This document shows positions 46,004 through 54,325 of a stretch of 64,000 nucleotides of DNA, one piece after another. Below the pieces are notes generated by a model. It did no database searches and had not been told where the DNA came from. It saw only the letters and a list, made by a program, of their open reading frames with translations. This DNA is from Luteolibacter rhizosphaerae (GTDB lineage Bacteria > Verrucomicrobiota > Verrucomicrobiia > Verrucomicrobiales > Akkermansiaceae): positions 124,001 to 188,000 of the forward strand of contig NZ_JAPDDR010000001.1 in the NCBI RefSeq assembly GCF_025950095.1. Reading direction: 5' to 3'. Within the stretch, counting starts at the first letter, position 1; each line of letters opens with the position of its first letter. A program made the position numbers and the translations under genes.

Positions 46004-47500
46004 ATGAAATCATTGCTCCCCGCCCTCGCCTCCACTGTTGCCGGACTCGCTATCGGTGCCGCGGCCTATCGCGCGATGAAGCCTACGGATGTGCCGGTGA
46101 AGACGATGGCTCCGGCGAAGATCGAGCGAGCGGAAGTGAGCGAGGCGACGCTGCTGCCGAGCGGTGATACGTTGGAGATTCTCAGGGATCCGAACCTTTC
46201 GGATCGCGCCGGGCGTATCGCGCTGTGGCTGCCGCATGCCGGTCTGGATGAAGTGGTGAAGCTGTGGGAGCATTTGAGCGCGAGCCCGCCGATACCCGAG
46301 CCGCTGGGTAAACTGGTCCTCTCCCGCTGGGTGATGCTTGATCCGCAGGCGGCAATGGCCTCCGGCAAGAATCCGAATGATTTCAGCGCGTGGGAAGCCT
46401 GGGCGAGCATTGATCCGCGGGCAGCGGAGGCTGCGGCCCGTGCAAGCGGGAAGAGGATGGCGGTGTGGCGAGTGCTCGCCGCGATCTCGGGTCTTGATCC
46501 GGACTATGTGGCGAAGCTGCTGGAGGAAGATCTGAGCGGGGCGAATATCGTGCTGCCGAAATTGGTCGAGGGTTTCATCGCGCAGCGGCGCTTTGACAAG
46601 GCATTGGATTCCGTGTTGCGGTTGGGCGGGAACTACAATCACAAGCTGACTGTCCTGCAGGAATGGGCGAAGGAAGATCTGGAGCAGGTGCTGCTGTGGG
46701 GTGCGCAGAATCCCCACCATTTCCTGAAAGGCGAGAATGACGAGATGGTGAACGGCATCACCCGCGACAAGGCGGAGAAGATCCCGGAGATTCTCGCCAA
46801 GATGCCTACCTCCGACATCAAGGCGAGGGTAGAGCGGGCTTACATGCTGGAGCTAGCGGAGAAGGATACCGCGAAGGCGATCCGCTTCGCGGAGGGAGTG
46901 GCTTCGCCGCTGGCTCGGAATAGCATGCTCGGCGAACTGGGGCGGAAGTATGCCGCCAGCAATCCCAACGTGGCGGCCGAGATCCTGGGCAAGATGCTCG
47001 ATCATGATGCGCCGCTGGGAGAGTATCCGGTGGCCGTGTTCTTCGCGGAAGGCGAGAGGGGCGGCTGGCATAGCACGGACTCTCCCGCCTGTGGCTTCGC
47101 GGAGGACTTGATCACCCGCATGCCGGAGCTGGCGATGGATGCGGTGATGGCGGGATCCGGGAAACCGGCCTATGACCATGCGGCACGCCAGCTCGCGGAG
47201 GACTGGATGGAGCGGGATCGCTGGGACTTCGGTACCTGGCTGGCAGGGCAGCCGGTGGGCAAGCTGCGGGATGAACTGGTTGAAACGTTCTCCAGCAGCC
47301 TGATCCACGAGGGTGAGCCCGCCTATCCGGAAGCATTGAACTGGGCGAGCAGCATGGGCGATGCGGGGACGAGAGACGAACTGGTCGATCAATTCCTGCG
47401 GCGATGGGGAAGCGACGATCCGGATGCACTGAGGGTGTATCTGGCCGCTCCGGGCACTCCCGAGATCGCGCGCAGCCGGGCGAAGAAACTGGCACAATAA
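46004..47500 (+). CDS. Membrane-anchored W-DP helical-repeat protein (cassette 2, first gene)
   Basis: 498 residues. An N-terminal membrane anchor (SLLPALASTVAGLAIGAAAY) precedes an all-helical exported part with at least five motif copies: WVMLDPQAAM, WASIDPRAAEAAA, WAKEDLEQVLLW, WMERDRWDFGTWLA and WGSDDPDALRVYLA. This spacing suggests an alpha-solenoid. There are no catalytic signatures. The partner gene starts 8 bases after the stop, so the two are co-transcribed. Function unknown. Confidence 0.75.
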   Translation: MKSLLPALASTVAGLAIGAAAYRAMKPTDVPVKTMAPAKIERAEVSEATLLPSGDTLEILRDPNLSDRAGRIALWLPHAGLDEVVKLWEHLSASPPIPEPLGKLVLSRWVMLDPQAAMASGKNPNDFSAWEAWASIDPRAAEAAARASGKRMAVWRVLAAISGLDPDYVAKLLEEDLSGANIVLPKLVEGFIAQRRFDKALDSVLRLGGNYNHKLTVLQEWAKEDLEQVLLWGAQNPHHFLKGENDEMVNGITRDKAEKIPEILAKMPTSDIKARVERAYMLELAEKDTAKAIRFAEGVASPLARNSMLGELGRKYAASNPNVAAEILGKMLDHDAPLGEYPVAVFFAEGERGGWHSTDSPACGFAEDLITRMPELAMDAVMAGSGKPAYDHAARQLAEDWMERDRWDFGTWLAGQPVGKLRDELVETFSSSLIHEGEPAYPEALNWASSMGDAGTRDELVDQFLRRWGSDDPDALRVYLAAPGTPEIARSRAKKLAQ

Positions 47501-47508
47501 GGAAGCCG

Positions 47509-49278
47509 ATGAAATCCCAGTCACTTGTCATGAACCGCCTCGCGCCTCTAACGATCCTTCTCCTCCTCGGCGGTGGAGCAGGGTGGGCTCTGATGAACTT
47601 TGTCGGCCAGCGCGGGTCCGGGAAAGAAGTTATCGCGGAGGTCTCCATGCCGACGACCCGTGGCGGTGATGCGGCCGTGGCCCGCGTGCGCGGGGCGAAG
47701 GACCGCTGGACCGCCATCCACGCCGCGATCGAACTGGCGCGCAGCATTCCCGCGGGAGAGCGCCGTACGTGTTTGCAGGACGGGCGCTTCCGCCATCCGG
47801 ATCCGCTGGTAGCGCAGATGTTCACCCTCCAGTTGGAGGAACTGCTTTTTCAGGATGATCCCTTTGCGCTGATCGAATGGGAGATGGCGACGGGTCGCGA
47901 TGCGGCCCGGAAGCATCTGGCCCGGATCGCGCGGGAGGATGTGGAAGCCCTGATCGCGCGGGGCCAGGGCTCCGCCGATGTTCAGAAGGGCCGGGCGATG
48001 CTCTTCACTGCGATGAAAGTGCTGGTAGAGCGTGAACCGGAGCGGGTGCTGAAGATGGCGCTCGAATTCCCGCCGCCGGCCGATGGCGATGAACTGCCGA
48101 AGAGCATGGTGCACCTGCTGGCGAAGGCGAGCGGGAGAGATGCCTCGAAGCTGCTCGATCTATCCGAAACGAAGGGCGACCGGTGGCGTGCCCTGCTGCG
48201 TGCCGCCGCGGCTCGTGCGATGGCCGAGAAGGATGTTGCCAGCGCCTTGAAGTGGATCACTGCCGAGCCGGATGGGGGCAGGCTCTTCACGGAGGTCTTC
48301 CTCTTCCACGGGGTCTACTCGGAAGAGATGATGTCGGTGGCGGAACTCGACGCGAACAAGCGGTGGGTGGCGGAACACCTCGACGAGCTGCCGGACGGCT
48401 TTATCCGGGAGATAAACCGCGGGAGAAGGCTGGGATCCTGGCCTTCGATGAGCGATTTCGCAGGCGCGGAGAAGTTCTGGTTGGCAGCAGATCTGGGGCG
48501 GCTGGGGATCAGCACGCGGGAGCAGGAGAACTTCCGGGTCGACCTGATGATGATGATGGCGAACAACGATCCGGCGGCAGTTGCGAAGCATCTCGATGAT
48601 CCTGCGATGTTCAGCGTGACTCAGCGCAAGCAGGCGATCCAGAGAATCAGCCAGATGCAGATCGGGTGGCACGGCAAGCTGCCAGACGAGATCATGGCGG
48701 TGCTGGAGGAGGATGAGATGAAAGTGGTGGAAGCGATGGTGGCCAACAACAAGAAGGACCAGACTACAGTGAAGAAGCCGCTAGGCATTCCCGAGCAATT
48801 CACCACGCTGATGAATGAACCGGGATCCGAGTCGCTGCACCTGCGTGCTGAGAATTGGACGCCCGAGCAAGAGGACCAGGCGCTCGCCTATGTGCGCAAT
48901 GCCGATCCAAAGCTGCTGGCGGACCTGACCAATCGGATCCTGCGCACCGGCTATCCCTTCAAGCCGGTGGCGGCGGAGATCTACCGCCGGGCGCTGGAGA
49001 ACAACATTGTCTCGCCGAGGCTGCGCGAGGAGGTCATCGAGACGTCCATCCACTGGGCCGACGCGGATCCCATTCGAGCCGCGGCTTGGGTGGAGACGCT
49101 TCCCGCGGGCGTGGAGCGCCTGCGCTCGATCCAGAACGTGGCGGCGCAGTGGACCCGCGATGACCCAGCCGGGGCGCAGGCATGGATCGCAACGCTGGAG
49201 GACAAGGCGGAAGCGGAGGCGGCGCGGGAGGCGGTGAGGATCTTCGATGCGAAGGCGAAGACGCGATGGGAGCAATAA
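47509..49278 (+). CDS. Membrane-anchored W-DP helical-repeat protein (cassette 2, second gene)
   Basis: 589 residues from the ATG at 47509, just after the first gene; a longer open frame upstream overlaps that gene and lacks a signal. A membrane anchor (LAPLTILLLLGGGAGWALM) is followed by long helices. The C-terminal part has the clearest tandem motif in the window, WADADPIRAAAWVETLPAG then WTRDDPAGAQAWIATL, 36 residues apart. This repeat suggests protein-protein contacts in the periplasm. No named family recognised. Confidence 0.75.
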   Translation: MKSQSLVMNRLAPLTILLLLGGGAGWALMNFVGQRGSGKEVIAEVSMPTTRGGDAAVARVRGAKDRWTAIHAAIELARSIPAGERRTCLQDGRFRHPDPLVAQMFTLQLEELLFQDDPFALIEWEMATGRDAARKHLARIAREDVEALIARGQGSADVQKGRAMLFTAMKVLVEREPERVLKMALEFPPPADGDELPKSMVHLLAKASGRDASKLLDLSETKGDRWRALLRAAAARAMAEKDVASALKWITAEPDGGRLFTEVFLFHGVYSEEMMSVAELDANKRWVAEHLDELPDGFIREINRGRRLGSWPSMSDFAGAEKFWLAADLGRLGISTREQENFRVDLMMMMANNDPAAVAKHLDDPAMFSVTQRKQAIQRISQMQIGWHGKLPDEIMAVLEEDEMKVVEAMVANNKKDQTTVKKPLGIPEQFTTLMNEPGSESLHLRAENWTPEQEDQALAYVRNADPKLLADLTNRILRTGYPFKPVAAEIYRRALENNIVSPRLREEVIETSIHWADADPIRAAAWVETLPAGVERLRSIQNVAAQWTRDDPAGAQAWIATLEDKAEAEAAREAVRIFDAKAKTRWEQ

Positions 49279-49310
49279 AGCGGTAGCTCCTAACAACTTG
49301 GATTTTTTTC

Positions 49311-49372
49311 GGGGTCCCTTGAATAGCTTGGGAGACCCCGCGTCTTAAGGATGTAAGCGCCCGATAGGGGCG
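49311..49372 (+). promoter_or_regulatory. Structured leader of the histidine-rich protein gene
   Basis: Two hairpins precede the ATG at 49394: GGGGTC (49311-49316) with GACCCC (49334-49339), and CGCCC (49358-49362) with GGGCG (49368-49372). CTTAAG occurs twice, at about 49344 and 49382. A T-run comes before, not after, the first hairpin, so it is not a normal terminator. A metal-responsive leader is possible but not shown. Confidence 0.3.
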
Positions 49373-49393
49373 GAGACTCAACCTTAAGATAAC

Positions 49394-49741
49394 ATGAAGA
49401 CACTCCTCGTTACCATTGCTTCGGTATTCAGCTTCGCCTTCGTCCTGTCTGCCACGGCGGAGGCGCGCGATCATGATCACGGTTCGCATGGCGGGCACGG
49501 TGGTCATCATCATGTGGAACGGCACTATCACCATGGCCACGGGCATGTGCGCATTCATGTGGATCGCCATCATGGGCACGGGCATGTGCATATTCACCGT
49601 CCGCACGGTCATAGCCATGGACATGTTCACCGGCACCATGGTCACGGGCATGTGCATCGTCATCACGGGCATGGCCACGGAGGCCACCGGCCGCATCACG
49701 GCGGGCATGGTGGTCACGGCTCGCATAGTCACCGGCATTGA
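49394..49741 (+). CDS. Small secreted histidine-rich protein, probably metal binding
   Basis: 115 residues. A signal peptide (MKTLLVTIASVFSFAFVLSA, cleavage near AEA) is followed by about 90 residues made almost only of His, Gly, Val, Arg and Ser, in repeats such as HHGHGHVHIHRPHG and HRHHGHGHVHRHHGHG. His-rich periplasmic proteins bind Ni, Zn, Cu or Co and act as store or sponge; the metal here is not known. Codon use is extreme because of CAT/CAC runs. No metal transporter is adjacent. Confidence 0.85.
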   Translation: MKTLLVTIASVFSFAFVLSATAEARDHDHGSHGGHGGHHHVERHYHHGHGHVRIHVDRHHGHGHVHIHRPHGHSHGHVHRHHGHGHVHRHHGHGHGGHRPHHGGHGGHGSHSHRH

Positions 49742-49844
49742 GATGAATCGCGGGGGGGAGGACGAGAGTTCTTCCCTGGTGCGATAAGGGTGCTTGGCGC
49801 AGCGCCGCCTTGCGCCTCGCCCGGTGAGCGGGAAGACTGCGGGC

Positions 49845-50570
49845 GTGCGCAGCATTCTCATTACCGGGGCGAATGGCGGGCTGGGGCTCGGCATCGCCCG
49901 CTACTTTTTGGAGAAGGATCCGGACGCGAAAGTCTGGCTCGGGGTCCGCTCGAACCGTGGTAACGCGGAGGCGCTTGTAAGGGATTACCCGGACCGCAGC
50001 GCGCTGGTGGATCTGGATGTGACCGCGAAAGAGAGCTGGGAAAATGCGGTGGCCACCATCACTGCGGCGGACGGGCGGCTGGACGTGCTGGTGAACAATG
50101 CCGGCCTCCATCAGGACCACCTGCTGGCGGCGATGCCGGACGAAGCGTGGTCCTCCGTGATCTCCACTAACCTAGACGCCGTCTTCCTAGGCTGCCGGGC
50201 GGTGATCCGGCCCATGATGCTCAACCGCTTCGGGCGGATCGTGAATATTGCCTCGCTGAGCGCGATCCTGCCGCCGCTGGGGCAGACGAACTACGCCGCG
50301 GCGAAGGCCGGGGTGGTGGCGCTGAGCCAGACGCTGGCAAAGGAGGTGGCTCGCTCCGGGATCACGGTGAACGCAATCCTGCCCGGCTACATCCAGACGG
50401 AGGCCCTGGCGCACATGGACGAGGAGGCGGCGAAAAGGGCCAAGGCGGGCATCCCGATGCGGCGCTTCGGCACTCCCTCGGAAGTGGCAGCAGCGGTGTT
50501 CTTTCTCGCTTGCCACGATGCCGCTTACGTCACAGGGTCCGCCCTGAAAATCGACGGCGGAATTTTCTAA
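49845..50570 (+). CDS. 3-oxoacyl-ACP reductase-like SDR (FabG type)
   Basis: 241 residues from a GTG at 49845; the frame is open further upstream. The SDR features are complete: ITGANGGLGLGIA (NADP loop), NNAGL, and the active site Ser in IASLSA with YAAAK (Tyr, Lys), then PGYIQTEAL. It reduces a 3-ketoacyl group on an acyl carrier protein. The ACP gene begins 13 bases after its stop, strongly suggesting that both serve one acyl pathway. It is probably a dedicated, not primary, FabG. Confidence 0.9.
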   Translation: MRSILITGANGGLGLGIARYFLEKDPDAKVWLGVRSNRGNAEALVRDYPDRSALVDLDVTAKESWENAVATITAADGRLDVLVNNAGLHQDHLLAAMPDEAWSSVISTNLDAVFLGCRAVIRPMMLNRFGRIVNIASLSAILPPLGQTNYAAAKAGVVALSQTLAKEVARSGITVNAILPGYIQTEALAHMDEEAAKRAKAGIPMRRFGTPSEVAAAVFFLACHDAAYVTGSALKIDGGIF

Positions 50571-50583
50571 CAAGTTCAGAATC

Positions 50584-50841
50584 ATGGCTCAAGGCGAGGA
50601 ATTGCGACGCAAAATCAAGGAGGTGATGGTCGACGAGTTGATGCTCGATTTCGATGCGGGGGAGATCGCCGACGAGACCGCCATCTTCGGCGCGGGCGGC
50701 TTGGGCTTGGATTCCGTGGATGCCCTCCAGCTGGTCGTCGCGATCGAGAAGCATTTCGGCCTGAAGATCGCGGATGCGGAGAAGGCGAAGGGCGTGCTGC
50801 AGAGCGTGGAGACGATCGCGAAGGCGATCGAAGCAAAATGA
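50584..50841 (+). CDS. Acyl carrier protein
   Basis: 85 residues, normal ACP length. LGLDSVDALQLVV carries Ser44, the 4'-phosphopantetheine site. Acidic helices surround it. It follows a FabG-like reductase by 13 bases, so it is a pathway-specific carrier rather than the housekeeping AcpP, which usually sits with fabD/fabG/fabF. The natural acyl partner is unknown; the nearby type III PKS could accept acyl groups made on it. Confidence 0.92.
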   Translation: MAQGEELRRKIKEVMVDELMLDFDAGEIADETAIFGAGGLGLDSVDALQLVVAIEKHFGLKIADAEKAKGVLQSVETIAKAIEAK

Positions 50842-51009
50842 CGAATGTCGAATTTCCGAATGTCGAATTTCCGAATGTCGAATGGCTTGTAACGGAATCA
50901 GCGGGTGTATGAGGGCGCGGGAGGAGCTTCCACCCTACACTTCATTCGTCACTCCGCATTCGTCCTTCGACATTGATGCTTCCGGCCGCTCCATCGGAGT
51001 CCGCGTCCG
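50842..51009. repeat. Dispersed repeats (GAATGTCGAATTTCC and CATTCGTC types)
   Basis: About 168 bases between the ACP and flippase genes. 50842-50884 holds three units of CGAATGTCGAATTTC, and about 50939-50975 holds CATTCGTCACTCCGCATTCG. These are members of the GAATGACGAATGACCAAG family seen also at about 33339. They yield false peptides such as TSFVTPHSSFD and ECRISECRIS. Confidence 0.65.
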
Positions 51010-52023
51010 ATGAAAAAGTGGCTGCTCTTCCTCATCAAGCTGCTCTTCACGGCGGGTTGCCTGTGGTGGGCATTCTGGGGTGAGGATTTCAGCAGCTCGC
51101 CGCTGCTGCAGCCATCGAAGCTGCGCTGGGATTGGGTGGCTCTGGGGGTAGCACTCGGTGGTGTCACCTATTTCATGTCCGCGCTGCGGTGGTGGATCCT
51201 GCTGCGCGCGCAGGAAATCCGGATCACGCTGCGGCGTGCCTTTTCCCTGAGCCTGATGGGGGAGGTCTTCAATCTGGTGACGGTGGGGAACGTGGGCGGG
51301 GACGCGACCAAGATCTTCCTGCTGAACCGCCAGCATCCGGGCCGCAAGCTGGCGGTGACGATGTCGCTGATGGTGGATCACTTGGTGGGGCTGGTGGCGA
51401 TGTCGATCCTGTTCTTTGCCGTGACGGCGGGACGCTTCGAGGTGCTGGAGAGCCAGAGCACGATGGGGAAGGGGGCGATCCACTTCGGCTGGATGTTCTT
51501 CGGCGGCGGGCTGGTGATGATCGCGCTGATGTTCGTGATGGCCAGCCCCTGGGTGCACCGGCGGATCCACCAGGACGGCAAGCGCGTGCCGAAGTGGGAG
51601 GTGCTGCGGCGGGTGCCGGAGATCTACGATGTGTATCGTAGGAGGTGGGGCCATGCGCTGCTGGCGCTGCTGGTGAGCGCGGTGATGCTGCCGGTGGATT
51701 ACGCGATTTTCTGGTGCGGCTTCCAAGCGATCGGGCACCCGGAGGACCTGCTCACCGTAGTGGGTGCCACGCCGGTGGTGGAGGCGATCAGCGCGCTGCC
51801 GGTCTCGGTTTCCGGTCTGGGGGTGCGGGAAAAGACCTTCGAGATCCTGATGAAGGATCTGGTGGGGATGCCCGCAGAGGTGGCGGTGGCGGGTTCGCTG
51901 CTCGGATTCGCCTGCCGGAATCTGCTATGGGCTCTGGCCGGCGGTCTGCTATTCTTGCGGCCGTCCGACCGGACATCGATGAAGCAGATCGAGGAAACCA
52001 CCCATTCCGAGACCGAATCATGA
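51010..52023 (+). CDS. Flippase-like integral membrane protein (LPG synthase TM / UPF0104 family)
   Basis: 337 residues with about eight hydrophobic helices. YFMSALRWWILLRAQ, FNLVTVGNVGGDATKIFLLNR, VDHLVGLVAMSILFF and LPVSVSGLGVREKTFEILM fit the lysylphosphatidylglycerol synthase membrane domain / YbhN family. Members without the soluble synthase domain are thought to move or host lipid intermediates. The stop overlaps the ATG of the patatin-like gene (ATGA at 52020-52023), pointing to a shared lipid task. Confidence 0.85.
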   Translation: MKKWLLFLIKLLFTAGCLWWAFWGEDFSSSPLLQPSKLRWDWVALGVALGGVTYFMSALRWWILLRAQEIRITLRRAFSLSLMGEVFNLVTVGNVGGDATKIFLLNRQHPGRKLAVTMSLMVDHLVGLVAMSILFFAVTAGRFEVLESQSTMGKGAIHFGWMFFGGGLVMIALMFVMASPWVHRRIHQDGKRVPKWEVLRRVPEIYDVYRRRWGHALLALLVSAVMLPVDYAIFWCGFQAIGHPEDLLTVVGATPVVEAISALPVSVSGLGVREKTFEILMKDLVGMPAEVAVAGSLLGFACRNLLWALAGGLLFLRPSDRTSMKQIEETTHSETES

Positions 52024-52874
52024 GCAGCCTCCCCGCGAGCTCCAGCCCAGACCCGGGACTGGCCCTGTGCCTGTCGTCCTCGTTCTTCGGCTACTACGCC
52101 CATCTCGGCCTGCTGGCCGGAATGGAGGAGATCGGCCTACGACCGGGGCGGATTTCCGGGGCCTCGGCCGGGGCGCTGGCGGGTGGCCTGTGGGCGACCG
52201 GTCTGCGCGGCGAGGCGCTGGAGAAGATCATCTACGACTTCCATTTCCGCCGCGCGTTTTTCGATCTCGGCGCTTTCCTGCGTTTCCCCTTCGTGGCCAC
52301 CGGGGTGGCAGGCAGCGGCCTGCTCTCCGGCGTGCGGATGCGGCGCTACCTGCGCAAGCGGCTGGGCGATCCGCGGATGGAGGAGCTGTGCGGGGTGAAG
52401 CTGGAGATGGCGGTGGCGAACCTGACCACGCAGCGCGGCGAGGTGCGCTCAAGCGGCCCGCTGATCGATTTCATGATCGCGAGCTGCGCGATGCCGGTGC
52501 TCTTCAAGCCGCAGCAGATCGATGGCGAGGAGTTCTTGGACGGCGGGGTGTCGAACGAGACGCCCTTCGATCAGTGGCTACACGATCCATCGATCCACAC
52601 GATCGTGGTGCACCGCATCCTGCATACCACGGCGATGGGCGGCTTCGCATGGAAGACGCCGGGGAGCATCCTCGGGCAGTGCCACACGGTGGTTTCGAAC
52701 GAACTTGCGCGGCGCAGGCGGATTCTCGCGGAGGATGCGGGGAAGAAGGTGATCTTCCTGGAGACGCATCATGATCATCCCGGGTTGCTGCACGGCGGGA
52801 AGTCGCGGGGGTTCTTCCAAGCAGGAAGAGAGACGGCGATGAAGCAGTGGCAGGCGGTGGGGGTGGAGGTGTAG
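52020..52874 (+). CDS. Patatin-like protein with altered oxyanion loop
   Basis: 284 residues from the ATG at 52020. The nucleophile elbow GASAG (Ser49) and the DGG motif (Asp174) of the patatin catalytic dyad are present, as are IASCAMPVLFKP and the helix following Ser49. The N-terminal GGGGxRG oxyanion loop is replaced by LSSSFFGYYAHLGLL, so normal phospholipase chemistry may be reduced or changed. Overlap with the flippase-like gene suggests action on the same lipid. It is followed by a convergent lipoprotein gene. Confidence 0.82.
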   Translation: MSSLPASSSPDPGLALCLSSSFFGYYAHLGLLAGMEEIGLRPGRISGASAGALAGGLWATGLRGEALEKIIYDFHFRRAFFDLGAFLRFPFVATGVAGSGLLSGVRMRRYLRKRLGDPRMEELCGVKLEMAVANLTTQRGEVRSSGPLIDFMIASCAMPVLFKPQQIDGEEFLDGGVSNETPFDQWLHDPSIHTIVVHRILHTTAMGGFAWKTPGSILGQCHTVVSNELARRRRILAEDAGKKVIFLETHHDHPGLLHGGKSRGFFQAGRETAMKQWQAVGVEV

Positions 52875-52904
52875 CGGAACGACGCTGGTCATTCCGCTGC
52901 ATGA

Positions 52905-53657
52905 TCAATCCGCCAGATCCCTCCGCACTGCGCGGCTGCGGCGCCACTTCCAGATCTTCCAGGCGAGGACGATGAGGGCGACGATGACGAGCGCGGTGCC
53001 GTACCAGACTGCCATCGGGATGGGCATGCGGGCGCGGAAGCTGGTGACGAGAGGCTTCTGCATCGCCTCGCCGAGGGTGACTTCCCACTTGAGGGTCTTG
53101 CCCCCGTCCTCGATCACCATCGCGTTCGAGCTCTTGGGTTTCTTCGGCAGGTGCAGGATGTAGGCGAGCTTGCGGTTCTGGCGGTCTTCCGCGCTGATAC
53201 CGATGGCGCCGAGGCCGAGGGCGTCTTTCACCTTGATGGTGCGGGAAAAGTCGATGTCGAGGCCGAGCATGCGGACGTCGAAATCGCCGGTGATGTCCGT
53301 GGCCGCGCCGGGCAGGGTGCGCATGCCTTCGCTCTTCTTCAGATCCATCAGGTTGAACATCGAGTCCGTGGTGACGGTGGCGGCGACGGTCACGCCGGTG
53401 TCGCCCTCGGTCACGCTGAGGGCCTCGAGTTTGAGCTTCGGCTGGGTGGCCATGAGCTCGCGCAGGCGCCTGTCGAGACCCTCCGTGCCGCCTGCGAGCG
53501 CCACGGCGGAGCGCGGCACCACGTAGGTCAGCTCGGCCTTGCCCGAGCCATCGCGGTGCACCCAGAGTTCCTCGCGGATCTCGAAGCATGCCGTGAGGGA
53601 GAGGCACGCGAGAACGGCAAAAATTCTGAGGAAGATGGCGGAGGCCTTGCGCATCAT
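52905..53657 (-). CDS. Putative lipoprotein with C-terminal membrane helix
   Basis: 250 residues. The signal IFLRIFAVLACLSLTAC ends with a lipobox (LTAC), so the N-terminus is probably lipidated. EELWVHRDGSGKAELTYVVP recalls the LppM/DUF3153 kind of beta domain. A membrane helix near the end (AVWYGTALVIVALIVLAWKIW) and a basic tail follow, so the protein is tethered at both ends. It lies head-to-head, 26 bases away, with the methyltransferase gene, so their promoters must overlap. Role unknown. Confidence 0.75.
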   Translation of the reverse strand: MMRKASAIFLRIFAVLACLSLTACFEIREELWVHRDGSGKAELTYVVPRSAVALAGGTEGLDRRLRELMATQPKLKLEALSVTEGDTGVTVAATVTTDSMFNLMDLKKSEGMRTLPGAATDITGDFDVRMLGLDIDFSRTIKVKDALGLGAIGISAEDRQNRKLAYILHLPKKPKSSNAMVIEDGGKTLKWEVTLGEAMQKPLVTSFRARMPIPMAVWYGTALVIVALIVLAWKIWKWRRSRAVRRDLAD

Positions 53658-53683
53658 AGTAAGCCACCCATGATCTAACCGCG

Positions 53684-54325
53684 ATGCAGCGTCTTGTAGA
53701 GCCCGAAATCATCGACCAGCTCCCAGCGGATCACCCGGATGTGATCCGTAGCCGCCGCGACCTCAAGATGATCAACTTCTTGATGGGGAATGAGCGCTGG
53801 ATTACACGAAATCTCCGCCCTTTTCCGGATGCTCTGGCACGTGGAGTGATCGAGATCGGCGCCGGGGAGGGCACGCTGCTGAAGAAGCTGGCCTGCCGCT
53901 ACCCCGGTACGCCGCTGGCGGGTTGCGATCTGGCACCACGGCCCGCGGATTTGCCGGAGTCGATCGGGTGGCACCAGCAGGATGTCTTCGAGTGTCTGGC
54001 TGATCAATCGGCGGGCGTGCTGGCGGCGAATCTTTTCCTGCACCACTTCGAGGATGGGGAGCTGCCGCGCTTCACGCCGTTGCTGCAGTCCTTCGATATC
54101 ATCTGTGTGAACGAACCCTATCGCACCGCGCAGACAATCACGGACGCCAAGATCATCATGCCGCTGGTGGGTCGCGCGACGAAGCACGACATGCCGGCGA
54201 GCATCCGTGCCGGATTCCTGCACGGGGAAATGCCGCGCCTGCTAGGGCTGGATGACGGCACATGGCGCATCCGGGAGGAAACCACATGGCGCGGGGGGAT
54301 CCGCATGCTAGCTTGGCGACATTGA
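53684..54325 (+). CDS. Class I SAM-dependent methyltransferase (type III PKS operon)
   Basis: 213 residues. VIEIGAGEGTLLKKLA is the SAM-binding motif I, PLAGCDLAP motif II, and LAANLFLHHF is the usual post-motif. The N-terminal helices (ADHPDVIRSRRDLKMINFLMG) are those of the methyltransferases found beside type III PKS genes in Bacteroidetes and related bacteria, as far as I recall. It would methylate the PKS product. Its 3' end overlaps the oxidoreductase start. Confidence 0.87.
   Translation: MQRLVEPEIIDQLPADHPDVIRSRRDLKMINFLMGNERWITRNLRPFPDALARGVIEIGAGEGTLLKKLACRYPGTPLAGCDLAPRPADLPESIGWHQQDVFECLADQSAGVLAANLFLHHFEDGELPRFTPLLQSFDIICVNEPYRTAQTITDAKIIMPLVGRATKHDMPASIRAGFLHGEMPRLLGLDDGTWRIREETTWRGGIRMLAWRH

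Noticed and set aside
49428-50120. 230-codon frame antisense to the histidine-rich and FabG-like genes
   Set aside because: Formed by reading His-rich repeats backwards; both plus-strand genes are better supported.
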